From NCBI RefSeq assembly GCF_000210075.1, contig NC_021017.1:4322556-4386555 (forward strand): DNA of 64,000 nucleotides, given 5' to 3'. Of the stretch, positions 1 through 8,310 are shown piece by piece. Within the stretch, counting starts at the first letter, position 1. Each line of letters starts with the position of its first letter. The DNA is from Bacteroides xylanisolvens XB1A (lineage in GTDB: Bacteria > Bacteroidota > Bacteroidia > Bacteroidales > Bacteroidaceae). The position numbers were made by a program, and so were the translations under genes. The notes beneath the pieces were generated by a model. That model saw only the letters and a list, made by a program, of their open reading frames with translations. It was not told the DNA's origin and did no database searches.

Positions 1-117
1 ATAAAACTGCACACTAAGCAATACAATCATCATGCCGAATAGATTGGCTAAAAAGAAACCGGCCAGTTGACCGATACTGATATGTTGGCGGAGGAGCTTC
101 CAGACAAGGGTTGGCAT
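1..117 (-). CDS. ABC transporter permease, N-terminal fragment
   Basis: Only the first 39 codons lie in the window; the gene continues past the left edge. The ATG is at 117 and reads MPTLVWKLLRQHIS, followed by a hydrophobic stretch from about residue 17 that looks like a first membrane helix. It lies 105 bp downstream, in transcription order, of an ABC ATPase gene on the same strand, so the likely role is the membrane subunit of that transporter. The permease call rests on this context and on the amphipathic-then-hydrophobic N-terminus; no diagnostic domain is visible. Confidence 0.55.
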   Translation of the reverse strand, partial: MPTLVWKLLRQHISIGQLAGFFLANLFGMMIVLLSVQFY

Positions 118-222
118 TTTATTTATAATTTTACGATTTACGATTTGAAATGTTGCAGTGGAGGGAGACGGCTGATTTTCTCACTTACTATTTTCCACTC
201 ATTTTTTGTTATTTATTACTCG

Positions 223-867
223 TTACAGTTGAAGTATATGGTTGTAAGGCAACTCGATATGCTTACCGATGGAGGTTGCGATTACACCGGCTCCTTGTGT
301 CTTTGCCTCGGCAATGATAAGTTCACCCATGATGCGGCTGTTATCATCATCCAGATGGCTGATCGGTTCATCCAGAAATAAAAAGTCGAACGGCTGGCAG
401 AGTGCCCGGATAAAGGCAACACGTTGCTGCTGTCCGAAAGATAGTTTGCCGGCTTTCACATTTATTTTATCTGCGATACCCAGTTGCTCGAAGAATGATA
501 AGATTTCTTTTTTCTTTTTGCATCCGGTAAGGTTATTCTTCAATTGCACATTTTCAAGAGCGGTCAGTTCGGTGAAGATGCGTAAATCTTGAAAAAGCAT
601 ACTTAGTGAATGCTTTCTTAGGTCGACCCATTGCTTCACGGAGTATGCTTTGATATTGGTTTCATCGAAATTAATAATCCCCTGGTAGTCGTTGCGATAA
701 CCATAGATATAGCTGCACAACGAAGATTTGCCGGTGCCGGAAGCTGCTTCAATCAGATACATTTCTTCTTTCCGGAAGATCAGATCCTGGTGCCATACAT
801 CCGAAGTCACCGAATTACGGTCAGCAAACACTTGGGGAAGTGTTTGCTGCAGGTGAATACTATTCAT
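223..867 (-). CDS. ABC transporter ATP-binding protein
   Basis: This is a 214-residue ABC ATPase. It shows a Walker A (AASGTGKSS near residue 43), a Q-loop (LFQDLRIF), a signature motif LSFGQQQR and a Walker B with catalytic Glu (FLFLDEP), followed by the D-loop SHLDDD. It should hydrolyse ATP to drive the permease encoded next to it. Two departures from the family norm are seen: the first Walker A glycine is Ala, and the switch histidine expected about 30 residues after Walker B is not at its usual place (the stretch reads VIATSIGK). The substrate is unknown; the size fits LolD/MacB/FtsE-like exporters. It is probably co-transcribed with the DUF4836 gene 20 bp upstream. Confidence 0.85.
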   Translation of the reverse strand: MNSIHLQQTLPQVFADRNSVTSDVWHQDLIFRKEEMYLIEAASGTGKSSLCSYIYGYRNDYQGIINFDETNIKAYSVKQWVDLRKHSLSMLFQDLRIFTELTALENVQLKNNLTGCKKKKEILSFFEQLGIADKINVKAGKLSFGQQQRVAFIRALCQPFDFLFLDEPISHLDDDNSRIMGELIIAEAKTQGAGVIATSIGKHIELPYNHILQL

Positions 868-887
868 ACCGTTTGTTTACAAATTAA

Positions 888-2435
888 TTACATGCCGGCA
901 AATTGCTTGGCAAAGTCTACGATTTGTTTGAGAGCGTTGACGTCTTTGTCTTTCAAGCAAAGGTCGATCTCGCTGATTTCTCCTTCTGAACTCATTGACA
1001 GATAAGAAACCTTATTGGCTAACTCAATATATGTTTTAACTTCCTGTCCTCCGAAACCTGCTACCATTTTAACAACAGGCAAGTCCAGTATTGCTTCAGC
1101 GTTGATTGCAACAAAGATGGTTTTACCCTTCATATCCGATGCGTAAGGGGCATCTTTTATCGATTTGTCGGCAGCTTTGCCCACGTTCTTGTAGAGTAAC
1201 TCATCATTGGTAGCATACATTTGTTTATCCTTGATACCAAAGAATATATTCATGCCTTTTGTTTTGTAGACATATTCGTCCTTGCCAAGCTGAATGATAT
1301 CTTCCCCTCTTTTCAGTCCCAATGATTGCTTGTTCTTATAAATTGTTTCGAGGGCATTACCATTCTTAACATCCGCATACATCATGAAAGTAGGAGCACT
1401 GTTCATCGTTACGTTGATTAATCCCGCAGAAATATCACCATTGAACGAGCCGAACAACTCTTTTACTTCGTCTGCTTTGGCAATAGATACTGTATTGCGG
1501 AATTCCTTATTCTCGCTCAACAAGTTGTAAAGCCCTTCTCCTTTCACACCTACGTTGAAGAACATCAGTGTGGAAGACGGGAAGTATTTAACGAAAGTGT
1601 TGTTTGCTTTTCCAAATGACTCCATTTGTTTTTTTATAAGCGCTTTCACGGCTTCGTTTTCAGTATAGTTTTCTGTTTTGAGGGCAATCTTGCCTTTCTC
1701 AAAATTCAGTCCTCCTACAAGAGTGATGTCCTCTGCTTTCACCTCGGTTGGTAACCCCATGCTTATCTGGTTGCGATAGGTTGCAGGGATAGCTTCCATA
1801 GAAGCAAGGAAGTTGATATCGCTTTTCTGCTTTTCCATTTTTTGGAAAGCTCCTGATTTTACAATGCTGTTATCTGCCGTCTGTTTCAACAGATTGGTGA
1901 TGGCTTCTTTGGCTTTTTCAGTTTGAGTGGTTCCGCTTACATTGACTATCAATACAGTAGAATTGTTGAAAGCGAGCAGGCCGCCATTCATTGTTGTAAA
2001 ACTGTAGCCGTCAGCTTCGCTTATCGGCTGGCAGATTTGTTCTTTAGCCATCACGTCGAGTGAAGCATGAAGATTGTCCTCATTGTTCACTTTACCTACA
2101 ACAGTAGGGTAAGGGAAAGAAGAGGATGAGAATACATAGAATGGAGATTCGACATCGATTCCCGATTCACCCGGATTCTTCATGACCTTTTCCAGTTGTT
2201 GGAAGGTGGCGGCATTCATTCCGCTTTTCAGTGCTTCCAGTACTTTTTGTTTCGCAGCTTCATTCTCTTTATCATCCAATCCCGCTTTACTTGCAAGGGA
2301 TTTGAGGTTGATAGAGGCAACTACCGAGGCGTCAGCCGGTATCACATTGGTATACTCCGATGTTTTGGAACATGCTGCCAGAAAAACAATCAGTACTGCC
2401 AGTACCGAGAGTCGTGAAATCGTTTTCTTTGCCAT
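888..2435 (-). CDS. DUF4836 family lipoprotein
   Basis: This is a 515-residue lipoprotein starting at the ATG at 2435 (MAKKTISRL). An upstream in-frame codon at 2465 exists but would place ten residues before a normal signal sequence. The N-terminus is a lipoprotein signal with lipobox LAAC, then a long soluble region beginning with the phrase VIPADASVVASINLKSL, typical of the Bacteroidetes DUF4836 family. The function of that family is unknown; members are predicted to sit on the periplasmic or outer-membrane side. It lies between rsmE and an ABC ATPase gene on the same strand and may share their transcript. Confidence 0.8.
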   Translation of the reverse strand: MAKKTISRLSVLAVLIVFLAACSKTSEYTNVIPADASVVASINLKSLASKAGLDDKENEAAKQKVLEALKSGMNAATFQQLEKVMKNPGESGIDVESPFYVFSSSSFPYPTVVGKVNNEDNLHASLDVMAKEQICQPISEADGYSFTTMNGGLLAFNNSTVLIVNVSGTTQTEKAKEAITNLLKQTADNSIVKSGAFQKMEKQKSDINFLASMEAIPATYRNQISMGLPTEVKAEDITLVGGLNFEKGKIALKTENYTENEAVKALIKKQMESFGKANNTFVKYFPSSTLMFFNVGVKGEGLYNLLSENKEFRNTVSIAKADEVKELFGSFNGDISAGLINVTMNSAPTFMMYADVKNGNALETIYKNKQSLGLKRGEDIIQLGKDEYVYKTKGMNIFFGIKDKQMYATNDELLYKNVGKAADKSIKDAPYASDMKGKTIFVAINAEAILDLPVVKMVAGFGGQEVKTYIELANKVSYLSMSSEGEISEIDLCLKDKDVNALKQIVDFAKQFAGM

Positions 2436-2475
2436 ACTTATGTTATTTAAAAGTTGTATAATCATTGATTCAGAA

Positions 2476-3174
2476 TTATTGATTTTGTAGGTTCAGCGTA
2501 TGGCAGGCCACCAGTGCCGCTGTTTCCGTACGGAGTCGTGATTTGCCCAAACTGATCGGAACAAATCCCTGTTCGATGGCTTTCTTCACTTCTTCTTCAC
2601 TGAAATCCCCTTCGGGACCTATCAGGACAAGGGCGTCTTCTCCGGGTTTCAGGACATTCTTTAATAAAGGTTTTTCACCTTCATAACAGTGGGCGATAAA
2701 CTTCTGTCCTTTGAACTCTTGTCTGATGAACGGATCGAACTCAATCATCTCATTCAATTTAGGCAATCGTGCCTTGAGAGATTGTTTGATTGCTGATACA
2801 AGAATCTTTTCAATCCGTTCGGTCTTGATGACTTTACGTTCCGAGAAACGGCAGTTGAGGAAAGTCAGTTCGTCAAATCCGATTTCGGTAGCTTTCTCTG
2901 CAAACCATTCGTTACGGTCCATGTTCTTCGTCGGTGCCATGGCAATGTGTAAATGGCACGGCCATAACGGTTCCTGAAAAATCGTTTCTTTGATCGTTAC
3001 AAAACAACGTTTGTTGGTCGCAACAGTAATTTCAGCTTTGTAGAAGTTCCCCTTACCGTCCGTAAGAGTGATTTCATCTCCGATACCTAATCGCAGAACG
3101 CGGGTACAATGTTGTGCTTCCTCTTCGGGAAGTTCGTTGCTTTTCTGTATATCGGGAGTATAAAAAACGTGCAT
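2476..3174 (-). CDS. rsmE: 16S rRNA (uracil(1498)-N(3))-methyltransferase RsmE
   Basis: This is a 232-residue SPOUT-class methyltransferase. In other bacteria RsmE methylates N3 of U1498 in 16S rRNA using S-adenosylmethionine. The N-terminal PUA-like part contains HCTRVLRLGIGDEI. The C-terminal knot shows the two family motifs, LIGPEGDFSEEEV and LGKSRLRTETAALVA, which form the cofactor pocket. Length matches the family. It lies 8 bp after the bifunctional nuclease gene and 40 bp before the DUF4836 gene, so it is probably mid-operon. Confidence 0.95.
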   Translation of the reverse strand: MHVFYTPDIQKSNELPEEEAQHCTRVLRLGIGDEITLTDGKGNFYKAEITVATNKRCFVTIKETIFQEPLWPCHLHIAMAPTKNMDRNEWFAEKATEIGFDELTFLNCRFSERKVIKTERIEKILVSAIKQSLKARLPKLNEMIEFDPFIRQEFKGQKFIAHCYEGEKPLLKNVLKPGEDALVLIGPEGDFSEEEVKKAIEQGFVPISLGKSRLRTETAALVACHTLNLQNQ

Positions 3175-3182
3175 AATGTTAC

Positions 3183-3776
3183 TTACTGGTTTTTATTTCT
3201 TGAATTGATTTGGTCACGTATCCGGGCGGCTAATTCATAATTCTCATCTTTGATAGCCTGCTCCAGTGCTTCCTCAAGCGTTATGGAAGTAGCATCCGGC
3301 AAATCATGTTCTTCTTCAGTCTCTTCGTCGTTGTCCGTTTTTTCAGAATGGGTTCTTTCTTCCGACGACATGTGAAGGCATTCCTGTTCAAGAATAGATT
3401 CATAAATAAGAATTGGACAGTCGGCACGCACTGCCAAGGCAATTGCGTCTGAAGTCCGTGCGTCAATACGTATAATCTCTTCGTCTTTCTTAAGGTAAAT
3501 ATAGGAGTAAAAAATACCATCCTTTGCTTTGTAAATTAACACACGTATCAGACTGGCTCCCAGTATGGTGAGGCTTGTTGTAAACAGATCGTGTGTCAAT
3601 GGACGGGGTGTCTTTACTCCCTTCAGATATAAAGCGGTAGCCTGGGCTTCCGCGGGACCGATGATGATAGGCAGTTGCCGTTCACCGTCCACTTCGCCTA
3701 ATAGCATAGCAAATGCGCCTACTTGCGCCTGGCTGTTCGTGATATTTATAACTTGTAATTCTACCTTTTTGTCCAT
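3183..3776 (-). CDS. Bifunctional nuclease family protein (DUF151) with UVR motif
   Basis: This is a 197-residue protein. Residues about 1-130 match the bifunctional nuclease (BFN, DUF151) fold, with the conserved run LPIIIGPAEAQATALYLKG and the later RIDARTSDAIALAVR. An acidic linker follows (residues about 135-160). The end carries a UvrB/UvrC-type motif with the phrase EQAIKDENYELAARIRDQI, normally a protein-protein contact. This two-domain layout is common in Bacteroidetes. The biochemical role there is not established; nuclease activity is inherited from the family name. Confidence 0.88.
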   Translation of the reverse strand: MDKKVELQVINITNSQAQVGAFAMLLGEVDGERQLPIIIGPAEAQATALYLKGVKTPRPLTHDLFTTSLTILGASLIRVLIYKAKDGIFYSYIYLKKDEEIIRIDARTSDAIALAVRADCPILIYESILEQECLHMSSEERTHSEKTDNDEETEEEHDLPDATSITLEEALEQAIKDENYELAARIRDQINSRNKNQ

Positions 3777-3789
3777 CGTTCTCTTTTAC

Positions 3790-5040
3790 TTAATTTGTTT
3801 TACTCTCCTGCTGGTGTTTGTACTTGAATACCAAGGCAAACAGGATGCCGATCACCAGCGCGTATGCTGCGAATATCAGCCAGATATCCATCCATTCGCG
3901 ACTCACCAGTCTGCCGTCAGCATACACAGAGAATGCATCTACTACCGCACCGCTGGCATATCCGCCAATGATGGCTCCCAGTCCGTTGGTCATCATAAAG
4001 AACAACCCCTGTGCACTGGCACGGATGGAAGAATTGGCTTCTTGTTCAACAAACAATGAACCGGAAATGTTGAAGAAATCAAAGGCCATACCATAAACGA
4101 TCATGGAAAGGATCAGCATCCATAGTCCCGATCCCGGATCTCCAAAACCGAACAGCCCAAACCGGAATACCCAGGCAAACATACTGATTAACATGACTTG
4201 CTTGATTCCGAAATGACGCAGGAAGAAAGGTATGGCAAGAATAAACAGTGTTTCCGACATCTGCGAGATGGACAGCAGGATTACCGAATGTTTCACTCCG
4301 AATGATTCTGCATATTCGGGGATGCTGGCAAAGCTACTTAAGAAAAGATCACCGTAAGTATTTGTAATCTGCAATGCCGCACCTAAAAGCATAGAGAAAA
4401 GGAAGAAAATAGCCATCTTCTTTTTCTTGAATAACACCAGCGCATCCAGACCGAAAGCGGAGAGCCATGATTTGTTTTCTGATTTAGCCGGTCGGCAAGC
4501 GGGAAGGGTGAAAGAATAAAGCCCGAGTAGTAATGCGGAAGCACCGCCTACATAAAGCTGTGCACTTGAATTCTTAAACCCGGTAAGGTCGACTGCCCAC
4601 ATGGCACAGATAAAACCGATCGTTCCCCATACACGGATGGGAGGGAAGTCTTTAATCAGGTCACATTTATATTGTTCTAGTGCATTGTACGATACAGTGT
4701 TAGCGAGGGATAGCGTGGGCATGTATACCAACAGGTTGAGTAGCATAGCCCAATACATCTGGTCGTATCCTGTTGCAGTAGAAGCGTAGAAGAGGCATCC
4801 GGCTCCTGCGATATGGCAAAGCCCGTATAAACGTTCTGCATTAAACCATTTATCGGCAATGATACCGATAATACCCGGCATTACCAAAGAGGCAATCCCC
4901 ATAGTAGCGAAAATGGCTCCGATCTGTCCTCCTTCGAAATGAAGTTCTCTTCCCATATAGCCACCTAGTGATATTAACCAGGACCCCCATACAAAGAATT
5001 GCAGGAAGTTCATAATAATCAAACGAACTTTTATACTCAT
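3790..5040 (-). CDS. Nucleoside permease, MFS nucleoside:H+ symporter family
   Basis: This is a 416-residue integral membrane protein with about twelve predicted helices. The opening (MNFLQFFVWGSWLISLGGYM), the conserved GIIADKWFNAERL loop and the PPIRVWGTIGFI motif match NupG/XapB-type nucleoside symporters. It should import purine or pyrimidine nucleosides across the inner membrane with protons. It is the first gene of the minus-strand run toward position 223, with a -7-like box 42 bp upstream. Specificity cannot be read from sequence. Confidence 0.88.
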   Translation of the reverse strand: MSIKVRLIIMNFLQFFVWGSWLISLGGYMGRELHFEGGQIGAIFATMGIASLVMPGIIGIIADKWFNAERLYGLCHIAGAGCLFYASTATGYDQMYWAMLLNLLVYMPTLSLANTVSYNALEQYKCDLIKDFPPIRVWGTIGFICAMWAVDLTGFKNSSAQLYVGGASALLLGLYSFTLPACRPAKSENKSWLSAFGLDALVLFKKKKMAIFFLFSMLLGAALQITNTYGDLFLSSFASIPEYAESFGVKHSVILLSISQMSETLFILAIPFFLRHFGIKQVMLISMFAWVFRFGLFGFGDPGSGLWMLILSMIVYGMAFDFFNISGSLFVEQEANSSIRASAQGLFFMMTNGLGAIIGGYASGAVVDAFSVYADGRLVSREWMDIWLIFAAYALVIGILFALVFKYKHQQESKTN

Positions 5041-5081
5041 GACTTTTTTAATTTGTGTTTCTCTTCACGTTCATAAACCTT

Positions 5082-5090
5082 GCAAATATA
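5082..5090 (-). promoter_or_regulatory. -7 promoter box for the nucleoside permease operon
   Basis: On the minus strand the bases read TATATTTGC, matching the Bacteroides -7 consensus TAnnTTTG, 42 bp before the permease ATG. No clear -33 TTG is seen at the expected spacing. Confidence 0.5.
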
Positions 5091-5200
5091 ATATTTTCAT
5101 TGAATAGGTAGACTAGTAATTTGATAAAAAGGGGATAAAAATGGCATAAATGCGAAGAAAAGAAGAGATTTGGTCGTGAAAAAACAAATGAAGGGGGTAT

Positions 5201-5269
5201 AAAAAAAAGAAGGCTATCTATCCCAGACAGCCAATCTTTGTTAACCTTAAATCTAATACCATGAAAAAC
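5201..5269 (-). ncRNA. Candidate small RNA with intrinsic terminator
   Basis: A short minus-strand transcription unit is predicted in the gap upstream of the permease gene. It begins just after a -7 box (TATCTTTGC) and runs about 69 nt. It ends in the hairpin GGCTGTCTgggatAGATAGCC-like structure at 5212-5232, followed on the RNA by CTT and a run of eight U. The body contains no convincing ORF. Short units of this type are common between Bacteroides genes. I recall similar sequence elsewhere in Bacteroides genomes, but that is memory and not a search. It might instead be the 5' part of the permease mRNA with an attenuator. Confidence 0.5.
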
Positions 5270-5274
5270 ACAGT

Positions 5275-5283
5275 GCAAAGATA
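5275..5283 (-). promoter_or_regulatory. -7 promoter box of the candidate small RNA
   Basis: The minus strand reads TATCTTTGC, a full match to TAnnTTTG. A TTG about 17 bp further upstream could serve as the -33 element, slightly closer than usual. Confidence 0.5.
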
Positions 5284-5383
5284 GACGGTTTATGTTATAC
5301 AACATAATGTTTTCTCAAAAATCTTCCGTTTGTTAACTCTAATTAACTTTGAATCCTCCGTTTTTCTGTTACTGCCCTTCTGT

Positions 5384-5558
5384 TTCACCACAGATTACAC
5401 GGATTAACACAGATTTTTATCAATCAATCATTATATCCGGATTCTCTGTTCTCACCTTAGAAAAGGAAAAGGACTTCGTGAAGCCCTGTGCCACCCTGTG
5501 GAACTCCTGCATGACTTTGTGATAAAAATCTGTGTTAATCCGTGTAATCCGTGGTGAA
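5384..5558. repeat. Palindromic repeat element with 39-bp inverted ends
   Basis: Arms at 5384-5422 and 5520-5558 are reverse complements over 39 bp with one mismatch, separated by about 97 bp. Each outer end reads TTCACCAC(A/G)GAT. No ORF lies inside. It sits directly against the 3' end of the rRNA methyltransferase gene, so transcripts would fold into a long hairpin there and may terminate or be stabilised. A second element with similar ends is at 46844-47070. Confidence 0.75.
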
Positions 5559-5563
5559 TCCGG

Positions 5564-6742
5564 TTATTCTACATAGAGTACCAGGCCTTTCAGGTATTCT
5601 CCTTCAGGATGGTAGATGTTTACCGGATGGTCGGCGGGTTGAGTCAGTTGATGCAGGATGCGTACACTACGTCCTGACATGGCTGCTGCGGTAAATACGG
5701 CAGTACGGAAATTGTCCTTGCTTACTACTTGCGAACAAGAGAAAGTAAACAGGATGCCGCCCGGTTTGATTTTCTCGAATGCTTTGGCATTCAGTTTGCG
5801 ATAACCTTGTAAAGCATTCCGCAGGGCGTCTTTGTGTTTGGCAAATGCGGGCGGGTCGAGAATGATTAAATCATACTGGTCGCCCATGCGGTCGAGATAT
5901 TTGAAAGCGTCCTCGGCAAAAGCCTCGTGGCGGGAATCACCGGGGAAGTTCAGTTCTACATTTTTATTAGTCAGATCAATTGCTTTGGCAGAGCTGTCGA
6001 CAGAGTGGACGAGCTTTGCACCTCCGCGCATGGCATAGAATGAGAATCCGCCGGTATAGCAGAACATATTCAGTACCGAACGGTCTTTGGCATAACGTTC
6101 CAGTAAAGAACGATTTTCGCGCTGGTCTACAAAAAATCCGGTCTTTTGACCTTTCAGCCAGTCTACATGGAACTGCAAACCATATTCTTGCGCGATATTA
6201 TCACTGCTTCCTCCTTTCAAGAAACCGTTTTCGGGGAAAAGATCTGCTTTAAAAGGAAGAGTTGTTTCTGATTTATAATAGATATTCTCGATCTTGTCGC
6301 CCATTACTTCGGATAAAGCTTCGGCAATTGTCATGCGGTCTACGTGCATTCCTGCAGAGTGTGCCTGCATGACTGCAGTTTTGGCATAAACGTCAATAAC
6401 CAGTCCGGGGAGATTGTCTCCTTCACCATGAACGAGCCGGTAAGTGTTGTTGGTCGGATTGGTGGCGATGCCGATACTGCGACGCATATCGTATGCTATT
6501 TCCAGTTTGCGTTTCCAAAAATCGTGATCGATAGGTTCCTGATGGAAAGACAGTACGCGCACAGCAATACTTCCGATCTGGAAATGTCCTTCGGCAATAA
6601 ATTCTTTTTTGGAGGTGTATACTTCTACAACTTCACCTTCATCGGGCTCTCCGTCAAAACGGGCGATAGCACCGGAAAAAATCCAGGGGTGGAATCTCTT
6701 AAGAGAATCTTCTTTACCGGGTTTTAGATATACTTTATGCAT
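5564..6742 (-). CDS. Class I SAM-dependent rRNA methyltransferase (RlmI-like)
   Basis: This is a 392-residue enzyme. An N-terminal PUA-like RNA-binding domain (HPWIFSGAIARFDGEP, then GHFQIGSIAVRVLSF) precedes a Rossmann methyltransferase domain from about residue 200. The latter has the motifs VLNMFCYTGGFSFYA (cofactor binding), VDSSAKAIDLTNKNVELN and the catalytic-type DLIILDPPAFAKHK. The match is to RlmI/YccW, which makes m5C1962 in 23S rRNA of E. coli; the exact site in Bacteroides is inferred. It is the last gene of the run starting at 8184. Confidence 0.88.
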   Translation of the reverse strand: MHKVYLKPGKEDSLKRFHPWIFSGAIARFDGEPDEGEVVEVYTSKKEFIAEGHFQIGSIAVRVLSFHQEPIDHDFWKRKLEIAYDMRRSIGIATNPTNNTYRLVHGEGDNLPGLVIDVYAKTAVMQAHSAGMHVDRMTIAEALSEVMGDKIENIYYKSETTLPFKADLFPENGFLKGGSSDNIAQEYGLQFHVDWLKGQKTGFFVDQRENRSLLERYAKDRSVLNMFCYTGGFSFYAMRGGAKLVHSVDSSAKAIDLTNKNVELNFPGDSRHEAFAEDAFKYLDRMGDQYDLIILDPPAFAKHKDALRNALQGYRKLNAKAFEKIKPGGILFTFSCSQVVSKDNFRTAVFTAAAMSGRSVRILHQLTQPADHPVNIYHPEGEYLKGLVLYVE

Positions 6743-6761
6743 AATATAGCCTTTCCCTAAC

Positions 6762-6778
6762 CCTCTCCCAGGGAGAGG
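6762..6778. repeat. Short GC-rich palindrome between genes
   Basis: CCTCTCCC-A-GGGAGAGG forms a perfect 8-bp hairpin in the 105-bp gap between the methyltransferase and exonuclease genes, preceded by CCCTAA. The rest of the gap is AT-rich with degenerate TTATTTATCA-like repeats. Confidence 0.55.
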
Positions 6779-6847
6779 AGGATTGAGATAGTTTTGTTAT
6801 TGGTTATTAATTACTTATTTTATTATTTATCACTTATCATTTATCGT

Positions 6848-7516
6848 CTATGACTGCTGGTTACTTATAGGGCCGATAGTGACTTCTTTCCTTTCCTTGG
6901 GAGCAGGTGGGAGAGCAGCTATTTCCCAATCTCCTGTCTGTTTCAGCTCTTGCAACAGATTATAGATGTTGAGGCAAGCCCATGCATCCGTGGCGGCATA
7001 TTGTTTCTGCCCGTCGCTCAATACATCAGCTTCCCAGTTGGACAAGCGCTGTGATTTGGATATTTTTTCTTTGAATAAGATGGCATAAATCTTTTGCAGA
7101 CTTTTGTCCTGTATACCGAATTGGCGCACATAGTCCTGCAACTCAATACAGCTTTGTTGAGTGAAAGGTGCGCGTTTGTGCAGCATCATAAAGTCATCTT
7201 TCAGTGAAAGGCCCACTTTGATTACAGCCGGGTTCTCTAATAAGTCAACCAATGGCTGGGTCAATCCCGTCATGTTGAGCCGGAATAGGAAACAACATTC
7301 TTCAGAAGAAATCTGGAGGAGTGCTACTTTGTGCGATTGTCCTTTGGTAAAGGAAGGACGCGTTTCACTGTCAATGCCTATCACAGATCTGGATTGGAGG
7401 TAAGCTACTGCTCTTTCCGTTTCAGCTTCCGACTGGATAACGTAAATACGTCCCGGAAAAACAGTTTTCGGGAGTTCTTTTAGTTCATCTTTATCTATGG
7501 TTCTTCTTACAATCAT
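6848..7516 (-). CDS. 3'-5' exonuclease, RNase D / DnaQ-like
   Basis: This is a 222-residue protein with a single DEDD exonuclease domain. Exo I is visible as VIGIDSETRPSF (Asp and Glu ligands). Exo II is around VIKVGLSLKDDFMML. Exo III is near QKQYAATDAWACLNIYNLL (Tyr/Asp). It lacks the HRDC domains of full RNase D, as do many small Bacteroidetes homologues. It should degrade RNA or DNA 3' ends in the cytoplasm; the substrate is unknown. It begins 8 bp after the DUF5063 gene, so the two are probably translated from one mRNA. Confidence 0.88.
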   Translation of the reverse strand: MIVRRTIDKDELKELPKTVFPGRIYVIQSEAETERAVAYLQSRSVIGIDSETRPSFTKGQSHKVALLQISSEECCFLFRLNMTGLTQPLVDLLENPAVIKVGLSLKDDFMMLHKRAPFTQQSCIELQDYVRQFGIQDKSLQKIYAILFKEKISKSQRLSNWEADVLSDGQKQYAATDAWACLNIYNLLQELKQTGDWEIAALPPAPKERKEVTIGPISNQQS

Positions 7517-7524
7517 TTCTATTT

Positions 7525-8184
7525 TTATTCATCATCGTGGCAATGGCAACCGTCTTCGTGACAGTGGCAATCATCGTCGTGGCAATGACAGCCTTCTTCT
7601 TCACAACAATCGTTGTCGTCGCTTGGTTCGTAAAATCCTTCTTCATTACCATTCTCTTCCTCCTCTTCCAGCTGGTTGTATTTCACGTCATGAAGGGCGC
7701 GTAGCGTGTTTACCAGTTTCTGTCCCCACAGTGTACCGAAGTTTTCCTGACAGATAGCCAATGAATCATTCATTGTTTCGTTCAGTCCCAGTTGGAAGAC
7801 AAATATGAAATCTTTAATATCCTGATAAATGTCAGCCAGATCTTCCGATATTGATTTCTTGATAGGCTGGTCGCTATAAACCATATCTTGTACGAATACG
7901 TCCAGATAATCATCCTTGTCACCCATCAATCCTGAAAGATTAATACGCAGAATTTCGTAAATCTCTTCTGTGACATACGTTTCGGGTGCTTCGTCCCCGA
8001 TCGTCTCACATTTGGGTAGCATAGATGCTTTGAGATAGAGCAGGGGGAGTATTTTTAATGATGTATCAACGAAAGTACTACGCTTCATGCGTTCGGCACG
8101 TTCGAGAAATGCACAAAATTCGGCGGCTACTGTAACGAACTCAATTACGTTCTTATCAAATATCGTTTGGCTTTCTTTTTCCAT
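7525..8184 (-). CDS. DUF5063 protein with Cys/His-rich C-terminal tail
   Basis: This is a 219-residue protein. Residues about 1-180 match the helical DUF5063 family of Bacteroidetes (function unknown). The last about 30 residues are an acidic Cys/His tail built from three seven-residue units, GCHCHDD, DCHCHED and GCHCHDD, preceded by a CC pair. This is a strong metal-binding-like composition (Zn, Cu or Ni) added to a soluble domain. It is the first gene of the exonuclease/methyltransferase transcript and diverges from ftsK. Metal binding is inferred. Confidence 0.78.
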   Translation of the reverse strand: MEKESQTIFDKNVIEFVTVAAEFCAFLERAERMKRSTFVDTSLKILPLLYLKASMLPKCETIGDEAPETYVTEEIYEILRINLSGLMGDKDDYLDVFVQDMVYSDQPIKKSISEDLADIYQDIKDFIFVFQLGLNETMNDSLAICQENFGTLWGQKLVNTLRALHDVKYNQLEEEEENGNEEGFYEPSDDNDCCEEEGCHCHDDDCHCHEDGCHCHDDE

Positions 8185-8204
8185 GATCTATATTGATTTG
8201 AAAC

Positions 8205-8264
8205 GCAAAGGTAAGAAAAAGGATTGAATGAGCGTAGTGCTCGTTATTTTTTTATTATTTTTGC
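8205..8264. promoter_or_regulatory. Divergent promoters between the DUF5063 gene and ftsK
   Basis: On the minus strand 8205-8213 reads TACCTTTGC, 20 bp before the DUF5063 start codon. On the plus strand 8256-8264 reads TATTTTTGC, 46 bp before the ftsK start. Both fit the Bacteroides -7 consensus; the -33 elements are not clear. A small GAGC-gtagt-GCTC hairpin lies between them. Confidence 0.55.
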
Positions 8265-8310
8265 GGCTTAGAATCTCATTCCAATTTTATAAAAATAGAA
8301 TAAAAGACTC

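Noticed and set aside
631..1005. Plus-strand 124-codon ORF
   Set aside because: It lies opposite the ABC ATPase and DUF4836 genes and shows no domain, so it is a shadow frame.
5048..5305. 85-codon minus-strand ORF upstream of the nucleoside permease
   Set aside because: It covers the permease promoter, the small-RNA terminator and its promoter, and its composition is unlike a protein.
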